Assembly (NCBI RefSeq): GCF_015234515.1
Contig: NZ_JADGMY010000016.1
Span: 413 to 64,412, forward strand
Source: Cellulomonas sp.
Lineage (GTDB): Bacteria; Actinomycetota; Actinomycetes; Actinomycetales; Cellulomonadaceae
Direction of reading: 5' to 3'
Length of the DNA stretch: 64,000 nucleotides
Shown: one piece after another, positions 26,600 to 35,576 of the stretch
How positions within the stretch are numbered: the stretch's first letter is position 1
Layout: every line of letters starts with the position of its first letter
Made by a program: the position numbers and the translations under genes
Notes under the pieces: generated by a model
Seen by the model: only the letters and a program-made list of their open reading frames with translations
Databases searched by the model: none
Told to the model about the DNA's origin: nothing

Positions 26600-27892
26600 C
26601 TACTCCTTGGCCGCGGCGGCGTTCACCGTGGCCACGATGCTCTCCGCGTCGCCCTGACCTGCGAGCATCTCGACGACCGCCGTGTTCAGCGCGTTGCCGA
26701 CGTTCTGGCCGAACAGCGTGTCCAGCCAGACCGACACGTACGCGGAGTCCTCGTACGCCGCGAGGATCTCCTGCAGGGCGGGGTCCGTGACGGCACCGAG
26801 CGCCTCCTTGCTCGCCGGGATCGACACGAACGCCTCGGCGAAGCCCTCCTGGTTCTCCTTCTCCAGGAGGAAGTTGAGGAACTCGGGGCACTCCTTCGGT
26901 GCGTCGACGTGGCAGCTCAGACCGTCGATGCCGCCCATCATGGCGGTCGGGTCACCCTGGCCGCCCTCCACCTCGGGGAACGGGAACCAGCCCAGGTCGG
27001 CCAGCGGCTCACCGTCAGGGGTCAGACCGCCGATGACGCCCGGGTTCCAGGCGCCCATGAGCTCCATGGCCGCCTGGTGGTTCGCGACGAGCCCGGCCGA
27101 CGACCCGGCGCCCTGCTGCGCGGTCGTCGACAGGAAGCCCTCGTTGAAGGGCTCGAGCCCCGCGAACTCCGCGTACTCCTCCCCGGCCTGCGTCCAGCAC
27201 GGGTCGTCGAAGCTGCGGTCGGTGGCCGCCGCCTCGATCGTCTCCTGCGAGCACGCGCGCAGCGCGAAGAAGTAGTACCAGTGGGCCGCCGGCCACGCGT
27301 CCTTGGCGCCCAGGGCGATCGGCGCGACGCCGGCGGCCTGGAGCTTGGCGACCGCGTCCTCGAGCTCGGCCATGGTCGTCGGCGGCGTCTCGATCCCCGC
27401 CTCGGCGAACAGGTCCTTGCTGTAGAAGATGCCGCCGGGCAGCACCGCGGTCGGCATCCCGTAGACCTTGCCGTCGATCGTGAAGGCCTCGATCGTCGTG
27501 CCGAGCGCGTCACGCGTGGCGTCGTCGACCAGGTCGGTCAGGTCCATGACCTGGCCGGCCTCCGCGATGTCCGCGAGCTTGCCGCCGCCACGCGCCATGA
27601 AGATGTCCGGGGCGTCACCCGAGTTCAGGGCGGTCTGCAGCTTGCCGTCCATGTCCTCGTTCTGGACCACCTGGAGCGTGATCTCGACGCCCGGGTTCTC
27701 GGCCTCGAAGGCGTCCGCCATCTCCTGCTGGTAGGCCTTGCCGTCGTCGGTCGTCGAGTTGTGCCAGAAGATCATCTCGACCGAGCCGTCGCTCCCGCTC
27801 CCGCCCGAGTCGCCCGAGCTCCCACAGGCCGCCAGCGCCAGCGCCCCCATGACCACGGCGGTCGACGCCGCCAGCGTTCTCTTGGTCCTCAT
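26600..27892 (-). CDS. Oligosaccharide-binding lipoprotein (CUT1), orphan paralogue
   Basis: Lipoprotein of 430 residues, lipobox LALAAC (Cys near 23), nearly collinear with the protein encoded at 24921-26216. It shares MVQNEDMDGKLQTALNSG-type blocks, FMARGGGKLADIAEAGQVMDLTDL and the C-terminal FGQNVGNALN region. It has its own promoter and a terminator-like hairpin and no permease genes of its own, so it most likely feeds the same permeases with a different or overlapping ligand range. ATG 27892 is chosen since it opens the signal peptide (MRTKRTLAAS); in-frame sequence upstream is not signal-like. Confidence 0.9.
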   Translation of the reverse strand: MRTKRTLAASTAVVMGALALAACGSSGDSGGSGSDGSVEMIFWHNSTTDDGKAYQQEMADAFEAENPGVEITLQVVQNEDMDGKLQTALNSGDAPDIFMARGGGKLADIAEAGQVMDLTDLVDDATRDALGTTIEAFTIDGKVYGMPTAVLPGGIFYSKDLFAEAGIETPPTTMAELEDAVAKLQAAGVAPIALGAKDAWPAAHWYYFFALRACSQETIEAAATDRSFDDPCWTQAGEEYAEFAGLEPFNEGFLSTTAQQGAGSSAGLVANHQAAMELMGAWNPGVIGGLTPDGEPLADLGWFPFPEVEGGQGDPTAMMGGIDGLSCHVDAPKECPEFLNFLLEKENQEGFAEAFVSIPASKEALGAVTDPALQEILAAYEDSAYVSVWLDTLFGQNVGNALNTAVVEMLAGQGDAESIVATVNAAAAKE

Positions 27893-28049
27893 CAGATCTG
27901 TCCTCTTCGTCGAGCCAGCTGATCCCCAGACGGCGCCTGGGTGCCCCCCGCCGTCAGGTGCGTCCAGCGGCTCGCGCCCGCGGAGGACGTGCGGCGTCAC
28001 CCCGTCGGACGCCGGCCGGACGCACCGTTGTCATCGGCGGCCGGGACCG

Positions 28050-28078
28050 ACTCTCGCATTCACCCGATATAACGTCAA
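28050..28078 (-). promoter_or_regulatory. Promoter of the orphan binding-protein gene
   Basis: On the minus strand -35 TTGACG (28073-28078) is followed after 17 bases by GAGAGT (28050-28055). The -35, the following TTA and the sequence around the -10 match the promoter at 26380-26409, consistent with duplication of gene plus promoter. No palindromic operator is seen beside it. Confidence 0.5.
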
Positions 28079-28100
28079 ACCTTTCCCAAGCGCCCGAGCA

Positions 28101-28136
28101 CGACAAAGGCCCCGGTCCCTCAGGGGACCGGGGCCT
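28101..28136 (-). terminator. Intrinsic terminator of clpC
   Basis: A perfect 13-bp stem (28107-28119 with 28124-28136, AGGCCCCGGTCCC) and a four-base loop are followed on the minus strand by TTTGTCG. It lies 19 bases after the clpC stop and is the best intrinsic terminator in the window. Confidence 0.85.
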
Positions 28137-28154
28137 GTCGTCGGAGGTGCAGGA

Positions 28155-30734
28155 TCAGGCGGGAGCCAGACCCGTGCCGCCGTCGCCGCGACCGGCGTTG
28201 GTCGGCGCGGCCGGGACGTCCGTGCCGGACCCGGCGGTCCCGACGGGCGCACCCACGGCCACCGGCTCGCGCGACGCGGCCGTGCGCGGGACGCCCTGGA
28301 AGATGAACTCCCCGAGCAGACCCTCGCCCTGCGCGTCGACGATGACCGTCTGACCGGCCTTGAGCTCACCGAACAGGATCTTCTCGGACAGCGCGTCCTC
28401 GATGTCCCGCTGGATCGCGCGACGCAGCGGCCGGGCACCGAGCACCGGGTCGTAGCCCTTCTCCGACAGCAGCTTCTTGGCCGCCGGCGTGATCTCGATG
28501 CTCATGTCCTTGTCGCGCAGACGCGCGTCGAGCTTCGCGATCATCAGGTCGACGATCTGGAAGATCTCGGTCTGCGACAGCTGCGGGAACACCACCACGT
28601 CGTCGACGCGGTTGAGGAACTCCGGCCGGAAGTGCTGCTTGAGCTCGTCGTTGACCTTGGCCTTCATGCGCTCGTAGTCCGTCGCGAGCTCGCCACCGGC
28701 CTGGAACCCGGTCATGACGCCCTTGGCGATGTCCCGCGTGCCGAGGTTCGTGGTCATGATGATCACGGTGTTCTTGAAGTCGATGACGCGGCCCTGCGAG
28801 TCGGTCAGGCGACCGTCCTCGAGGATCTGCAGCAGCGAGTTGAAGATGTCCGCGTGGGCCTTCTCGACCTCGTCGAACAGCACCACCGAGAACGGCTTGC
28901 GGCGCACCTTCTCGGTGAGCTGGCCGCCCTCGTCGTACCCGACGTAGCCGGGGGGCGAGCCGAACAGCCGCGAGACGGTGTGCTTCTCCGAGAACTCCGA
29001 CATGTCGAGCTGGATCAGCGCGTCCTCGTCCCCGAAGAGGAACTCGGCCAGCGCCTTGGCGAGCTCGGTCTTCCCGACGCCCGTGGGGCCGGCGAAGATG
29101 AACGACCCACCGGGGCGCTTCGGGTCCTTGAGCCCCGCACGCGTGCGGCGGATGGCCTGCGAGAGCGCCTTGATCGCCGCGTTCTGGCCGACGACCCGCT
29201 TGTGCAGGTTGTCCTCCATGTGCAGGAGCCGGCTGGACTCCTCCTCGGTGAGCTTGAACACCGGGATGCCCGTGGCGTTCGCCAGCACCTCGGCGATGAG
29301 CTCCTCGTCGACCTCGGCGACGGCGTCCATGTCGCCGTTCTTCCAGGCCTTCTCCTTCTCGATGCGCTTGAGGCCGAGCTGCTTCTCCTCGTCCCGCAGG
29401 CGCGCCGCCTTCTCGAAGTCCTGCTCGTCGATCGCGGACTCCTTGTCGCGACGCGTCTCGGCGATCTGCTCGTCGAGCTCGCGCAGCTCCGGCGGAGCCG
29501 TCATGCGACGGATGCGCAGGCGTGCGCCGGCCTCGTCGACCAGGTCGATCGCCTTGTCCGGCAGGTAGCGGTCGTTGACGTACCGGTCGGCCAGCGTCGC
29601 GGCCGCCACGAGCGCGGCGTCCGTGATGGACACACGGTGGTGCGCCTCGTACCGGTCGCGCAGGCCCTTGAGGATCTCGATCGCGTGCTGCAGGTTCGGC
29701 TCCGCCACCTGGATCGGCTGGAAGCGGCGCTCCAGGGCCGGGTCCTTCTCGACGTACTTGCGGTACTCGTCGAGCGTGGTCGCGCCGATGGTCTGCAGCT
29801 CGCCGCGCGCCAGCATCGGCTTGAGGATGCTGGCCGCGTCGATCGCGCCCTCCGCGGCGCCCGCCCCGACGAGGGTGTGGATCTCGTCGATGAACAGGAT
29901 GATGTCGCCGCGCGTGCGGATCTCCTTGAGGACCTTCTTCAGGCGCTCCTCGAAGTCACCGCGGTACCGGGAGCCGGCCACGAGCGCGCCGAGGTCCAGC
30001 GTGTAGAGCTGCTTGTCCTTGAGCGTCTCGGGCACGTCGCCGCGCACGATGTCCTGCGCGAGGCCCTCGACGACGGCCGTCTTGCCGACGCCGGGCTCCC
30101 CGATGAGGACCGGGTTGTTCTTGGTGCGGCGGGACAGCACCTGCATGACCCGCTCGATCTCCTTCTCGCGCCCGATGACCGGGTCGAGCTTGCCGTCGCG
30201 GGCCGCCTGCGTGAGGTTGCGGCCGAACTGGTCGAGCACGGCCGACCCCGACGGCTGGCCCTCGGCGGGGCCGCCCGACGCCACGGGCTCCTTGCCCTGG
30301 TAGCCGGAGACGAGCTGGATGACCTGCTGGCGCACGCGGTTGAGGTCGGCGCCGAGCTTGTTGAGGACCTGGGCGGCGACGCCCTCGCCCTCACGGATCA
30401 GGCCCAGCAGGATGTGCTCGGTACCGATGTAGTTGTGGCCGAGCTGCAGCGCCTCGCGCAGCGACAGCTCGAGGACCTTCTTGGCGCGCGGCGTGAACGG
30501 GATGTGGCCCGACGGCGCCTGCTGGCCCTCGCCGATGATCTCCTGGACCTGGGCGCGCACCGCCTCCAGGGAGATGCCGAGCGACTCCAGGGCCTTGGCC
30601 GCGACACCCTCACCCTCGTGGATCAGACCCAGGAGGATGTGCTCGGTGCCGATGTAGTTGTGGTTGAGCATCCGCGCCTCTTCCTGGGCGAGGACGACCA
30701 CGCGACGGGCTCGGTCCGTGAATCTCTCGAACAT
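28155..30734 (-). CDS. clpC: ATP-dependent Clp protease ATP-binding subunit ClpC
   Basis: AAA+ unfoldase of 859 residues that feeds substrates to the ClpP peptidase. Two N-terminal repeats include [15 protein letters not shown] near 24 and [15 protein letters not shown] near 99. The first AAA domain has [10 protein letters not shown] near 218; the UVR-type middle domain lies near 420-460 ([18 protein letters not shown]). The second AAA domain has [10 protein letters not shown] near 555. The C-terminal tail is Gly/Pro/Ala-rich. ATG 30734 is preferred to the GTG six bases earlier because GAGGAG then lies five bases upstream and the protein begins [11 protein letters not shown] as in relatives. 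A ClgR-like box lies upstream and a terminator downstream. Confidence 0.96.
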   Translation of the reverse strand: MFERFTDRARRVVVLAQEEARMLNHNYIGTEHILLGLIHEGEGVAAKALESLGISLEAVRAQVQEIIGEGQQAPSGHIPFTPRAKKVLELSLREALQLGHNYIGTEHILLGLIREGEGVAAQVLNKLGADLNRVRQQVIQLVSGYQGKEPVASGGPAEGQPSGSAVLDQFGRNLTQAARDGKLDPVIGREKEIERVMQVLSRRTKNNPVLIGEPGVGKTAVVEGLAQDIVRGDVPETLKDKQLYTLDLGALVAGSRYRGDFEERLKKVLKEIRTRGDIILFIDEIHTLVGAGAAEGAIDAASILKPMLARGELQTIGATTLDEYRKYVEKDPALERRFQPIQVAEPNLQHAIEILKGLRDRYEAHHRVSITDAALVAAATLADRYVNDRYLPDKAIDLVDEAGARLRIRRMTAPPELRELDEQIAETRRDKESAIDEQDFEKAARLRDEEKQLGLKRIEKEKAWKNGDMDAVAEVDEELIAEVLANATGIPVFKLTEEESSRLLHMEDNLHKRVVGQNAAIKALSQAIRRTRAGLKDPKRPGGSFIFAGPTGVGKTELAKALAEFLFGDEDALIQLDMSEFSEKHTVSRLFGSPPGYVGYDEGGQLTEKVRRKPFSVVLFDEVEKAHADIFNSLLQILEDGRLTDSQGRVIDFKNTVIIMTTNLGTRDIAKGVMTGFQAGGELATDYERMKAKVNDELKQHFRPEFLNRVDDVVVFPQLSQTEIFQIVDLMIAKLDARLRDKDMSIEITPAAKKLLSEKGYDPVLGARPLRRAIQRDIEDALSEKILFGELKAGQTVIVDAQGEGLLGEFIFQGVPRTAASREPVAVGAPVGTAGSGTDVPAAPTNAGRGDGGTGLAPA

Positions 30735-30814
30735 GTGCACTCCTCACGAGCGGCGTGCCCCGGCTGCGCCACGCGGCAGGGGTCCGCGCGGAGCCGACAG
30801 AGCGGCGTGTTTCG

Positions 30815-30865
30815 ATGCTAACGGCGGGGTACCTCCGCCACGTCCCGTGTTCGCCGCAGGCGGAG
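30815..30865 (-). promoter_or_regulatory. clpC promoter with ClgR-like activator box
   Basis: TGTTCGCCGCAGGCGGAG (30848-30865) fits 16 of 18 positions of the ClgR operator consensus WNNWCGCYNANRGCGWWS as I recall it from corynebacteria. A minus-strand -10 TAGCAT lies at 30815-30820 without a good -35, so the box centre falls near -48, a normal place for an activator replacing the -35. ClgR control of clpC is established in actinobacteria; here it is inferred from the motif. Confidence 0.5.
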
Positions 30866-30910
30866 CGCACGTCGCCCGTGCGCGCGGACGCCCGGGGTGC
30901 ACGCCGCACT

Positions 30911-30955
30911 TGCGCAGCAACTACCGAAGGCACCGGGCCCCGCGCCGCCTAGCCT
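30911..30955 (+). promoter_or_regulatory. Weak CIS-type box and -10 upstream of the PAAR unit
   Basis: GCGCAGCAACTACCGAAG (30912-30929) matches 12 of 18 positions of the CIS box CGGTAGCGATTACCGATG. After 20 bases comes TAGCCT (30950-30955), identical to the -10 of the sheath operon. It would drive the lipoprotein and PAAR-like genes starting at 30999 and 31470. Alone it would be weak evidence; the shared spacing with three other CIS promoters supports it. Confidence 0.45.
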
Positions 30956-30998
30956 GCAGGGGCCGCGCACGGGCGCGGCGACGAGCACGGAGGTGGGC

Positions 30999-31466
30999 GT
31001 GGACAGGCGGGCGGGTGCGCACGGCGCTGCGGTCGTGGCGGGCGTGCTGACGCTGCTGACCGGCTGCGCCTGGTTCGGTGACGACGGGACGGACAGCACG
31101 CAGGTGCTGGAGCTGTCCGTCGGCGACTGCGTGGTCACGCCCGACGAGGTGCAGGCCGAGCTGACCGACGTCACGACCGTCGCGTGCGACACCGCCCACC
31201 AGATGGAGGTGTACGCCCTGGTCCCGGACGCCCTGGACGGGCCCGAGGCCTACCCGGGCGCCGACGCGCTGACCGCCTTCGCCGACGGCGCGTGCGCCGA
31301 GCGGTTCGCGGACTACGTCGGCGTCGACTACCGCGACTCGGACCTGTTCTTCACGTACCTGCTGCCGTCGACGCGCGGCTGGTCGGAGGGCGACACCACC
31401 GTGACGTGCCTCGCCACGACGACGGGCGAGACGCTGACGGCGTCCGTCGCCGGCTCGGAGCGCTGA
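30999..31466 (+). CDS. Septum-formation-domain lipoprotein
   Basis: Small lipoprotein of about 155 residues. A basic N-terminus and hydrophobic stretch end in the lipobox LLTGC (Cys near 24). The mature part matches the Septum_form family: VLELSVGDCVVTPDEV near 36 and VACDTAHQMEVYALV near 58, then CAERFADYVGVDYRDSDLFFTYLLPS near 95. Four Cys residues probably form disulfides. GTG 30999 follows GGAGG by five bases. The family name comes from weak genetic evidence in actinobacteria; the molecular role is unknown. The next gene follows after three bases, so it is co-transcribed with the CIS tip protein. Confidence 0.75.
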   Translation: MDRRAGAHGAAVVAGVLTLLTGCAWFGDDGTDSTQVLELSVGDCVVTPDEVQAELTDVTTVACDTAHQMEVYALVPDALDGPEAYPGADALTAFADGACAERFADYVGVDYRDSDLFFTYLLPSTRGWSEGDTTVTCLATTTGETLTASVAGSER

Positions 31467-31469
31467 GGC

Positions 31470-31859
31470 GTGCCGGTGCCCGTGACGGCGTCCGCGACGG
31501 TGTCCTGCTCGTTCGGCACCGCGCCGGCCACGCTGGTCGCGCTGCCCACGCCGCGCGTGCTCGTCGAGGGCCGTCCCGTCGCGACCGTCACGGACGCGGC
31601 CCCGCTGGTGAACGTCGCGACGTTCGCGATGTGCACGTCCTTGGCGAACCCGCAGGTCGCCGCCGCCACGGCCGCCGCCCTGGGGGTGCTGACGCCCATG
31701 CCGTGCGTGCCGGCGACCACGGGCACGTGGACGCCGACGGCGCCCCGCACGGTCGTGGGCGGGCGCCCGGTCCTCGCGCAGGGCGCCGTGTGCATGTGCG
31801 CGTTCGGCGGTGTCGTGCAGGTCGTCGTGCCGGGCCCGGTCCGCACGACCGTCGCCTGA
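31470..31859 (+). CDS. PAAR-like tip protein, DUF4280 family
   Basis: Protein of 129 residues matching the DUF4280/PAAR-like family, which caps the VgrG-type spike of contractile injection systems (the Afp10/Pvc10 position). It has VSCSFGTAPATLVALP near 11, MCTSLANPQ near 54, MPCVP near 76 and AVCMCAFGG near 106. The Cys/Met residues could bind a metal at the tip. GTG start, three bases after the lipoprotein stop. It lies more than 20 kb from the spike gene, at the island's left edge, but is linked to it by the shared promoter motif. Confidence 0.82.
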   Translation: MPVPVTASATVSCSFGTAPATLVALPTPRVLVEGRPVATVTDAAPLVNVATFAMCTSLANPQVAAATAAALGVLTPMPCVPATTGTWTPTAPRTVVGGRPVLAQGAVCMCAFGGVVQVVVPGPVRTTVA

Positions 31860-31872
31860 CACGTCGCGCCGG

Positions 31873-32403
31873 TCAGTCGCCCTCGAGCGCCTCGACCTGC
31901 AGGACCAGCGCGTCGAGGTCCGCGGTGCGGACGTCGTGCGCGGCCTCCGACGGCGTCCGGGTGCCTGCGACGACGTCCTCGACCGCATCGAGCACGCGCT
32001 CGACGGTCGACTCGACGTCCTCGACCACCGCCAGCAGCAGCGCCCCGAGCACGTCGGGGTGCAGCACGGGCCGACCGTCCGGCACGGGCACGAGCGGGCC
32101 CAGCGCGAGGGCCCCACGCACCAGGACCGTCCCGGCCGGCGACCCGGCCTCGACGCACGTCGTGAACAGGTCGGTCGTCAGGGACGCCGCCAGCAGCGTG
32201 ACGTCGGCCGCCCGCTCCGGCGGCACGTCGACCGGCACGCGGCCGTAGCAGGTGATCGTGCCGGCGTCCTCGCGCACGAGCACGAGGACGGGCTCGCCCC
32301 CGGGCAGCTGCGACGCGAGGTCCAGGGTGCCGGCCTCGTCGTCCACGCGCAGCGGCCGGGCGGGGGTGAGCGCCGCGGCGACCGCGGCGAGCAGCGGCCT
32401 CAC
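31873..32403 (-). CDS. Small acidic protein coupled to the DUF4157 gene
   Basis: Protein of 176 residues, unrecognised by family. It starts with a helix (LLAAVAAALT), then alternating beta segments (GTLDLASQLPGGEPVLVLV, TITCYGRVPVDVPPERAADVTLL) followed by an acidic helical C-terminus. That alpha-beta-helix layout resembles type III-chaperone/YbjN-like folds, which bind secreted partners. The GTG start overlaps the DUF4157 stop by four bases, so the two proteins are made together. A chaperone or loading factor for the DUF4157 protein is a reasonable guess, not a demonstrated role. Confidence 0.65.
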   Translation of the reverse strand: MRPLLAAVAAALTPARPLRVDDEAGTLDLASQLPGGEPVLVLVREDAGTITCYGRVPVDVPPERAADVTLLAASLTTDLFTTCVEAGSPAGTVLVRGALALGPLVPVPDGRPVLHPDVLGALLLAVVEDVESTVERVLDAVEDVVAGTRTPSEAAHDVRTADLDALVLQVEALEGD

Positions 32404-35400
32404 GGCGTCGCCGCCGCGGCCTCGGCGAGCTTGCGCTGCAGCAGCTCCAGCAGCAGGTCGACCATCTCCGGGGAGTTGCGCTGCGGCCGCGCCGCCAGCT
32501 CGGCCTCGATGTCCGCGACGGACACCTGGTCGATGAACGCCGCGAACTGCGGCGGCGTCGCGTCGGTCGCGAGCGTGTGGGCACCGACGACCAGCCCGGC
32601 CGCGGCCGCACCGGTCCCCTGAGTCGTCAGCACGGTGGTCATCCGCTCCTTGCGGGCCAGGTGCTCCTCGCCCTTGAGCGTCTGGCGCACGCGCCAGAAC
32701 AGGCCCCGGTCGTCGCGGGCCTTGCCGCCGTTGGCCTCACCTCCCGCCTGGACGGTGTTGCGGTCCCCGGCGAGCTTCCCCGAGCGCCGCCAGCGGTCCA
32801 TCAGGCCGCCCGCGGTCCCACCGGCCGCACCGACCGCGTCCTCGAACGCCGCGCGCGTGCGCTCGAACACGGTCTGCGGGTCGGCACCGACGCCCATGGA
32901 CTCGAGCACCGCCTCGCGGATCAGCGCGAGCGCGCCGTCGTCCGTCGTCAGCTGCTCGTTCTCGGCCCCCGACAGGTCGGTCGGCGCCGAGCGCTGCCGG
33001 CGCGGGTCGTGCGCCACCACCGCACGCGGCTTGATGCGGTCCAGCAGCGGCCGGCCGACCGGGCGCCCGTGCACGCGGTAGTTGGCGAGGAACGCCTCGG
33101 CGGTCGGGTCGCCCGCGGCGGCGCGCAGGACGATGCCGTCGACCGCGGCCTTGGGGTGGCGGCGCAGCTCGTGCTCGGCACCACCCTCGAGGTGCTGCAC
33201 GGCGGACTCGCGCTCGGCCGTCTGCGCCTGCACGACGAACACCTCGTCGGCGATGAAGTGACCGAGCGAGTGCACGTTGTCGACCACGGACTTCACGCCC
33301 TTGATCGCGGCGGGGATGCCGAACCCGCCGCCGGACGCGACCTGCCCGATGGACAGCCCCAGGTCGACCACCGAGGAGCCCAGCGCCCACGTCGTGCTCT
33401 CGAGGTTCTTGGTGTGGCTGCGCGACACGTTCATCAGCGGCCACACCATGACGTTCGCGTTCTTGCCCGTGCGGTTGGCGCGCGCCTCGAACATCGCGGT
33501 GTCGGTCTCGTGCTGGCGCATGCCGGCGACGGCGACGTCCGTCACCGCCTTGACCATCGCCAGCGCGGACGCCGCGATGTCGAGGCCGGGGACCACCTTG
33601 GCGACACCGCCGGCGACGCCGGAGTCGATGAGCTTGGCGAGGTTCGCGGTCGACTTCGCCGCCGACACCAGGCCGTTCACGGCCGAGGCGCCCGACTTCG
33701 TGGCGCTCATCGCGGCGTACGGGTCCTTCTCGCGCCAGGCGTCGCGCACCGAGCGGGCCGTCGCGAACGCCTCGCGCACCGCGGTGAGCAGGCCACCGAG
33801 GATCCCGGTGACGGTCGAGATCCCCTCCTTGGCCTGGCCGCCGGCGGTCTTCAGCGGGTCGTCGGCGAGGTCCTCGTACGCGTCGTCGGACTTCACGCCG
33901 TTCGCCTTGCGCCACTTGGCGCGCGAGATCGCGTCGACGGCGCCGCCGTCGAGGGCCTCGGGGACCGACAGGTCGGAGCCGCCCGGCGAGCCCTTGAGCT
34001 CCGGGGTGTACCGGTCGGCGATCGCACCGCCGGCGGACGAGATGCCGCCGAGGGCCGAGCCGCCCAGCGACTCGGCCGTCCCCGCCCCCGCGTCGAGCCG
34101 GTCCAGCGCCGCGAGGTTGGCGGCCACGCCCTGCGCCTGACGCTCACGGCGCGCCTCGAGGATCGGAGCCCGCTGCTCCGCCAACGCCCACGCCTCACGG
34201 TCGACGACCGAGCTGCGGACCGGCAGCCGGCCCGCGACCTTGGGCGCGAGCGAGCCGCGGACCTGCTTGGCCGCCCTGTCCCGCGCGAGCTCCGGGTGCA
34301 GGTCCGGCTCCGCCTGCGTGAGCGCGCGCATCGCGGTGACCATGCGGTCGTAGACCTCCTCGAGGTCCCGGGGCATGACCCGCGACTCGGCCAGCTCCTC
34401 CTCCTCGGCCTCCATCGCCTCGGCGTGCCGCCCCTCGACCTGCCGCGCGGAGCGCACCTGGAGCATGAGCCGCTCGGCCGCAGTCTCACGCGGCGGCCGC
34501 ACGGACTCCAGCGACACGAACTTGCCGTGCCACGTGGTGTCGTACGCCTCCTGCGCGGCGTCCTCAGGCGTCGCGCCGGCGGCGAGCAGCTTCTTGTACG
34601 TGCGCGTCTCGTACGCCAGGGCCTTGTCGAACCGGGCCCACAGGACGTCCATGCGCTCACCGGCCGTGACCGACGTGATGCCGTCGTCGTCGTGGACCAT
34701 GCTCGACAGGTTCGCCCGGCCCTGCTCGCCCTTGGCGCGGTCCGCCGCGAGCGCCGCCAGCTCGGCCGGCTCGGCGGCCTTGCTCTCCTTGACCTTCTGC
34801 TTCTTGACCTCCTTGGCGGAGGGGGCCGCCGGTGCGGACGAGTCCTTGCCGAAGAGCTTCTTGAACGGGTTGGAGAACCGGCGCACGGCCCGCGACCCGG
34901 TCTCCTGCACGACGTGCGCGATCTCGTGCGCGAGGACCTTCTCGCCCACGGGGTCCGCCGGCGCGTAGCGGCCCTGGCCGAAGAAGATGTCGTCGCCCGT
35001 CGTGAACGCCTCGGCGGACATCGCGCGCGACAGCCTCCCGGCCTCGGGTCCGGTGTGCACGCGCACGTGCCCCAGGTCGGTGCCGAACGCCTGCTCCATG
35101 CGGCGCCGCACGGGCCCGGGCAGCCCGGTGCCGCCGGAGCGGGCGGCCTCGACCTTCGAGGTCACGTCGGCGTCCAGGGCCCCGCCGTCGGCGCCCACGA
35201 CGCCCGCGGCGCCGTCGAACGAGCGGCGCAGGTGCCCGCAGCCGGGCGTGTGCCGGTGCGGGTCGGCGCCGTCCAGGCGCGCCAGCGCGGCGTCGGCCAG
35301 GGCGTCGGCGGCGTGCTCCGCGTGGTCGTCGGCGGCACCGACGGTCAGCGTGGCGGCCGCGGGACGCAGCACCTCGGGCGCGGCCGGTGCGGCGGTCTGC

Positions 35401-35462
35401 GGGCCGGCCGCGGCCGGCGCGGCCGCTGTCGGCACGGGGACGCGCGCGTGGTGTGAGCTCAT
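32400..35462 (-). CDS. DUF4157-domain CIS-associated protein with HEIAH motif
   Basis: Large protein of 1,020 residues. An Ala/Pro-rich N-terminus and the segment DDHAEHAADALADAAL near 45 precede a DUF4157 domain (about 115-190) with FGTDLGHVRVHTGPEA, MSAEAFTTGDDIFFGQGRY and the zinc-peptidase-like VLAHEIAHVVQ (HEIAH at 179-183). The remaining 830 residues are mostly alpha-helical and charged; two hydrophobic Gly/Ala stretches near 600-740 could contact membrane. DUF4157 proteins accompany eCIS loci and are thought to be effectors or effector-loading factors. ATG 35462 follows GGAGG by five bases. A CIS box lies upstream, and the stop overlaps the next gene. Confidence 0.82.
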   Translation of the reverse strand: MSSHHARVPVPTAAAPAAAGPQTAAPAAPEVLRPAAATLTVGAADDHAEHAADALADAALARLDGADPHRHTPGCGHLRRSFDGAAGVVGADGGALDADVTSKVEAARSGGTGLPGPVRRRMEQAFGTDLGHVRVHTGPEAGRLSRAMSAEAFTTGDDIFFGQGRYAPADPVGEKVLAHEIAHVVQETGSRAVRRFSNPFKKLFGKDSSAPAAPSAKEVKKQKVKESKAAEPAELAALAADRAKGEQGRANLSSMVHDDDGITSVTAGERMDVLWARFDKALAYETRTYKKLLAAGATPEDAAQEAYDTTWHGKFVSLESVRPPRETAAERLMLQVRSARQVEGRHAEAMEAEEEELAESRVMPRDLEEVYDRMVTAMRALTQAEPDLHPELARDRAAKQVRGSLAPKVAGRLPVRSSVVDREAWALAEQRAPILEARRERQAQGVAANLAALDRLDAGAGTAESLGGSALGGISSAGGAIADRYTPELKGSPGGSDLSVPEALDGGAVDAISRAKWRKANGVKSDDAYEDLADDPLKTAGGQAKEGISTVTGILGGLLTAVREAFATARSVRDAWREKDPYAAMSATKSGASAVNGLVSAAKSTANLAKLIDSGVAGGVAKVVPGLDIAASALAMVKAVTDVAVAGMRQHETDTAMFEARANRTGKNANVMVWPLMNVSRSHTKNLESTTWALGSSVVDLGLSIGQVASGGGFGIPAAIKGVKSVVDNVHSLGHFIADEVFVVQAQTAERESAVQHLEGGAEHELRRHPKAAVDGIVLRAAAGDPTAEAFLANYRVHGRPVGRPLLDRIKPRAVVAHDPRRQRSAPTDLSGAENEQLTTDDGALALIREAVLESMGVGADPQTVFERTRAAFEDAVGAAGGTAGGLMDRWRRSGKLAGDRNTVQAGGEANGGKARDDRGLFWRVRQTLKGEEHLARKERMTTVLTTQGTGAAAAGLVVGAHTLATDATPPQFAAFIDQVSVADIEAELAARPQRNSPEMVDLLLELLQRKLAEAAAATP

Positions 35463-35516
35463 CGGGGCCTCCGGTGACGGTGCGCGGACGGGGTGGGCAC
35501 TCAGGTGCCCGCGCCC

Positions 35517-35562
35517 AGCCTCACGTCGGGCCGCACCCGCGCACATCGGTAAGCACTACGCA
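35517..35562 (-). promoter_or_regulatory. CIS box and -10 of the DUF4157 unit
   Basis: Minus-strand GCGTAGTGCTTACCGATG (within 35544-35562) agrees with the CIS box at 14 of 18 positions, and identically so in TTACCGATG. After 21 bases comes GAGGCT (35517-35522) at the same spacing as the -10 of the sheath and DUF4255 promoters. It lies 55-100 bases upstream of the DUF4157 ATG and just past the AAA ATPase stop. Confidence 0.6.
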
Positions 35563-35576
35563 TGTTGGTGCGCAGG

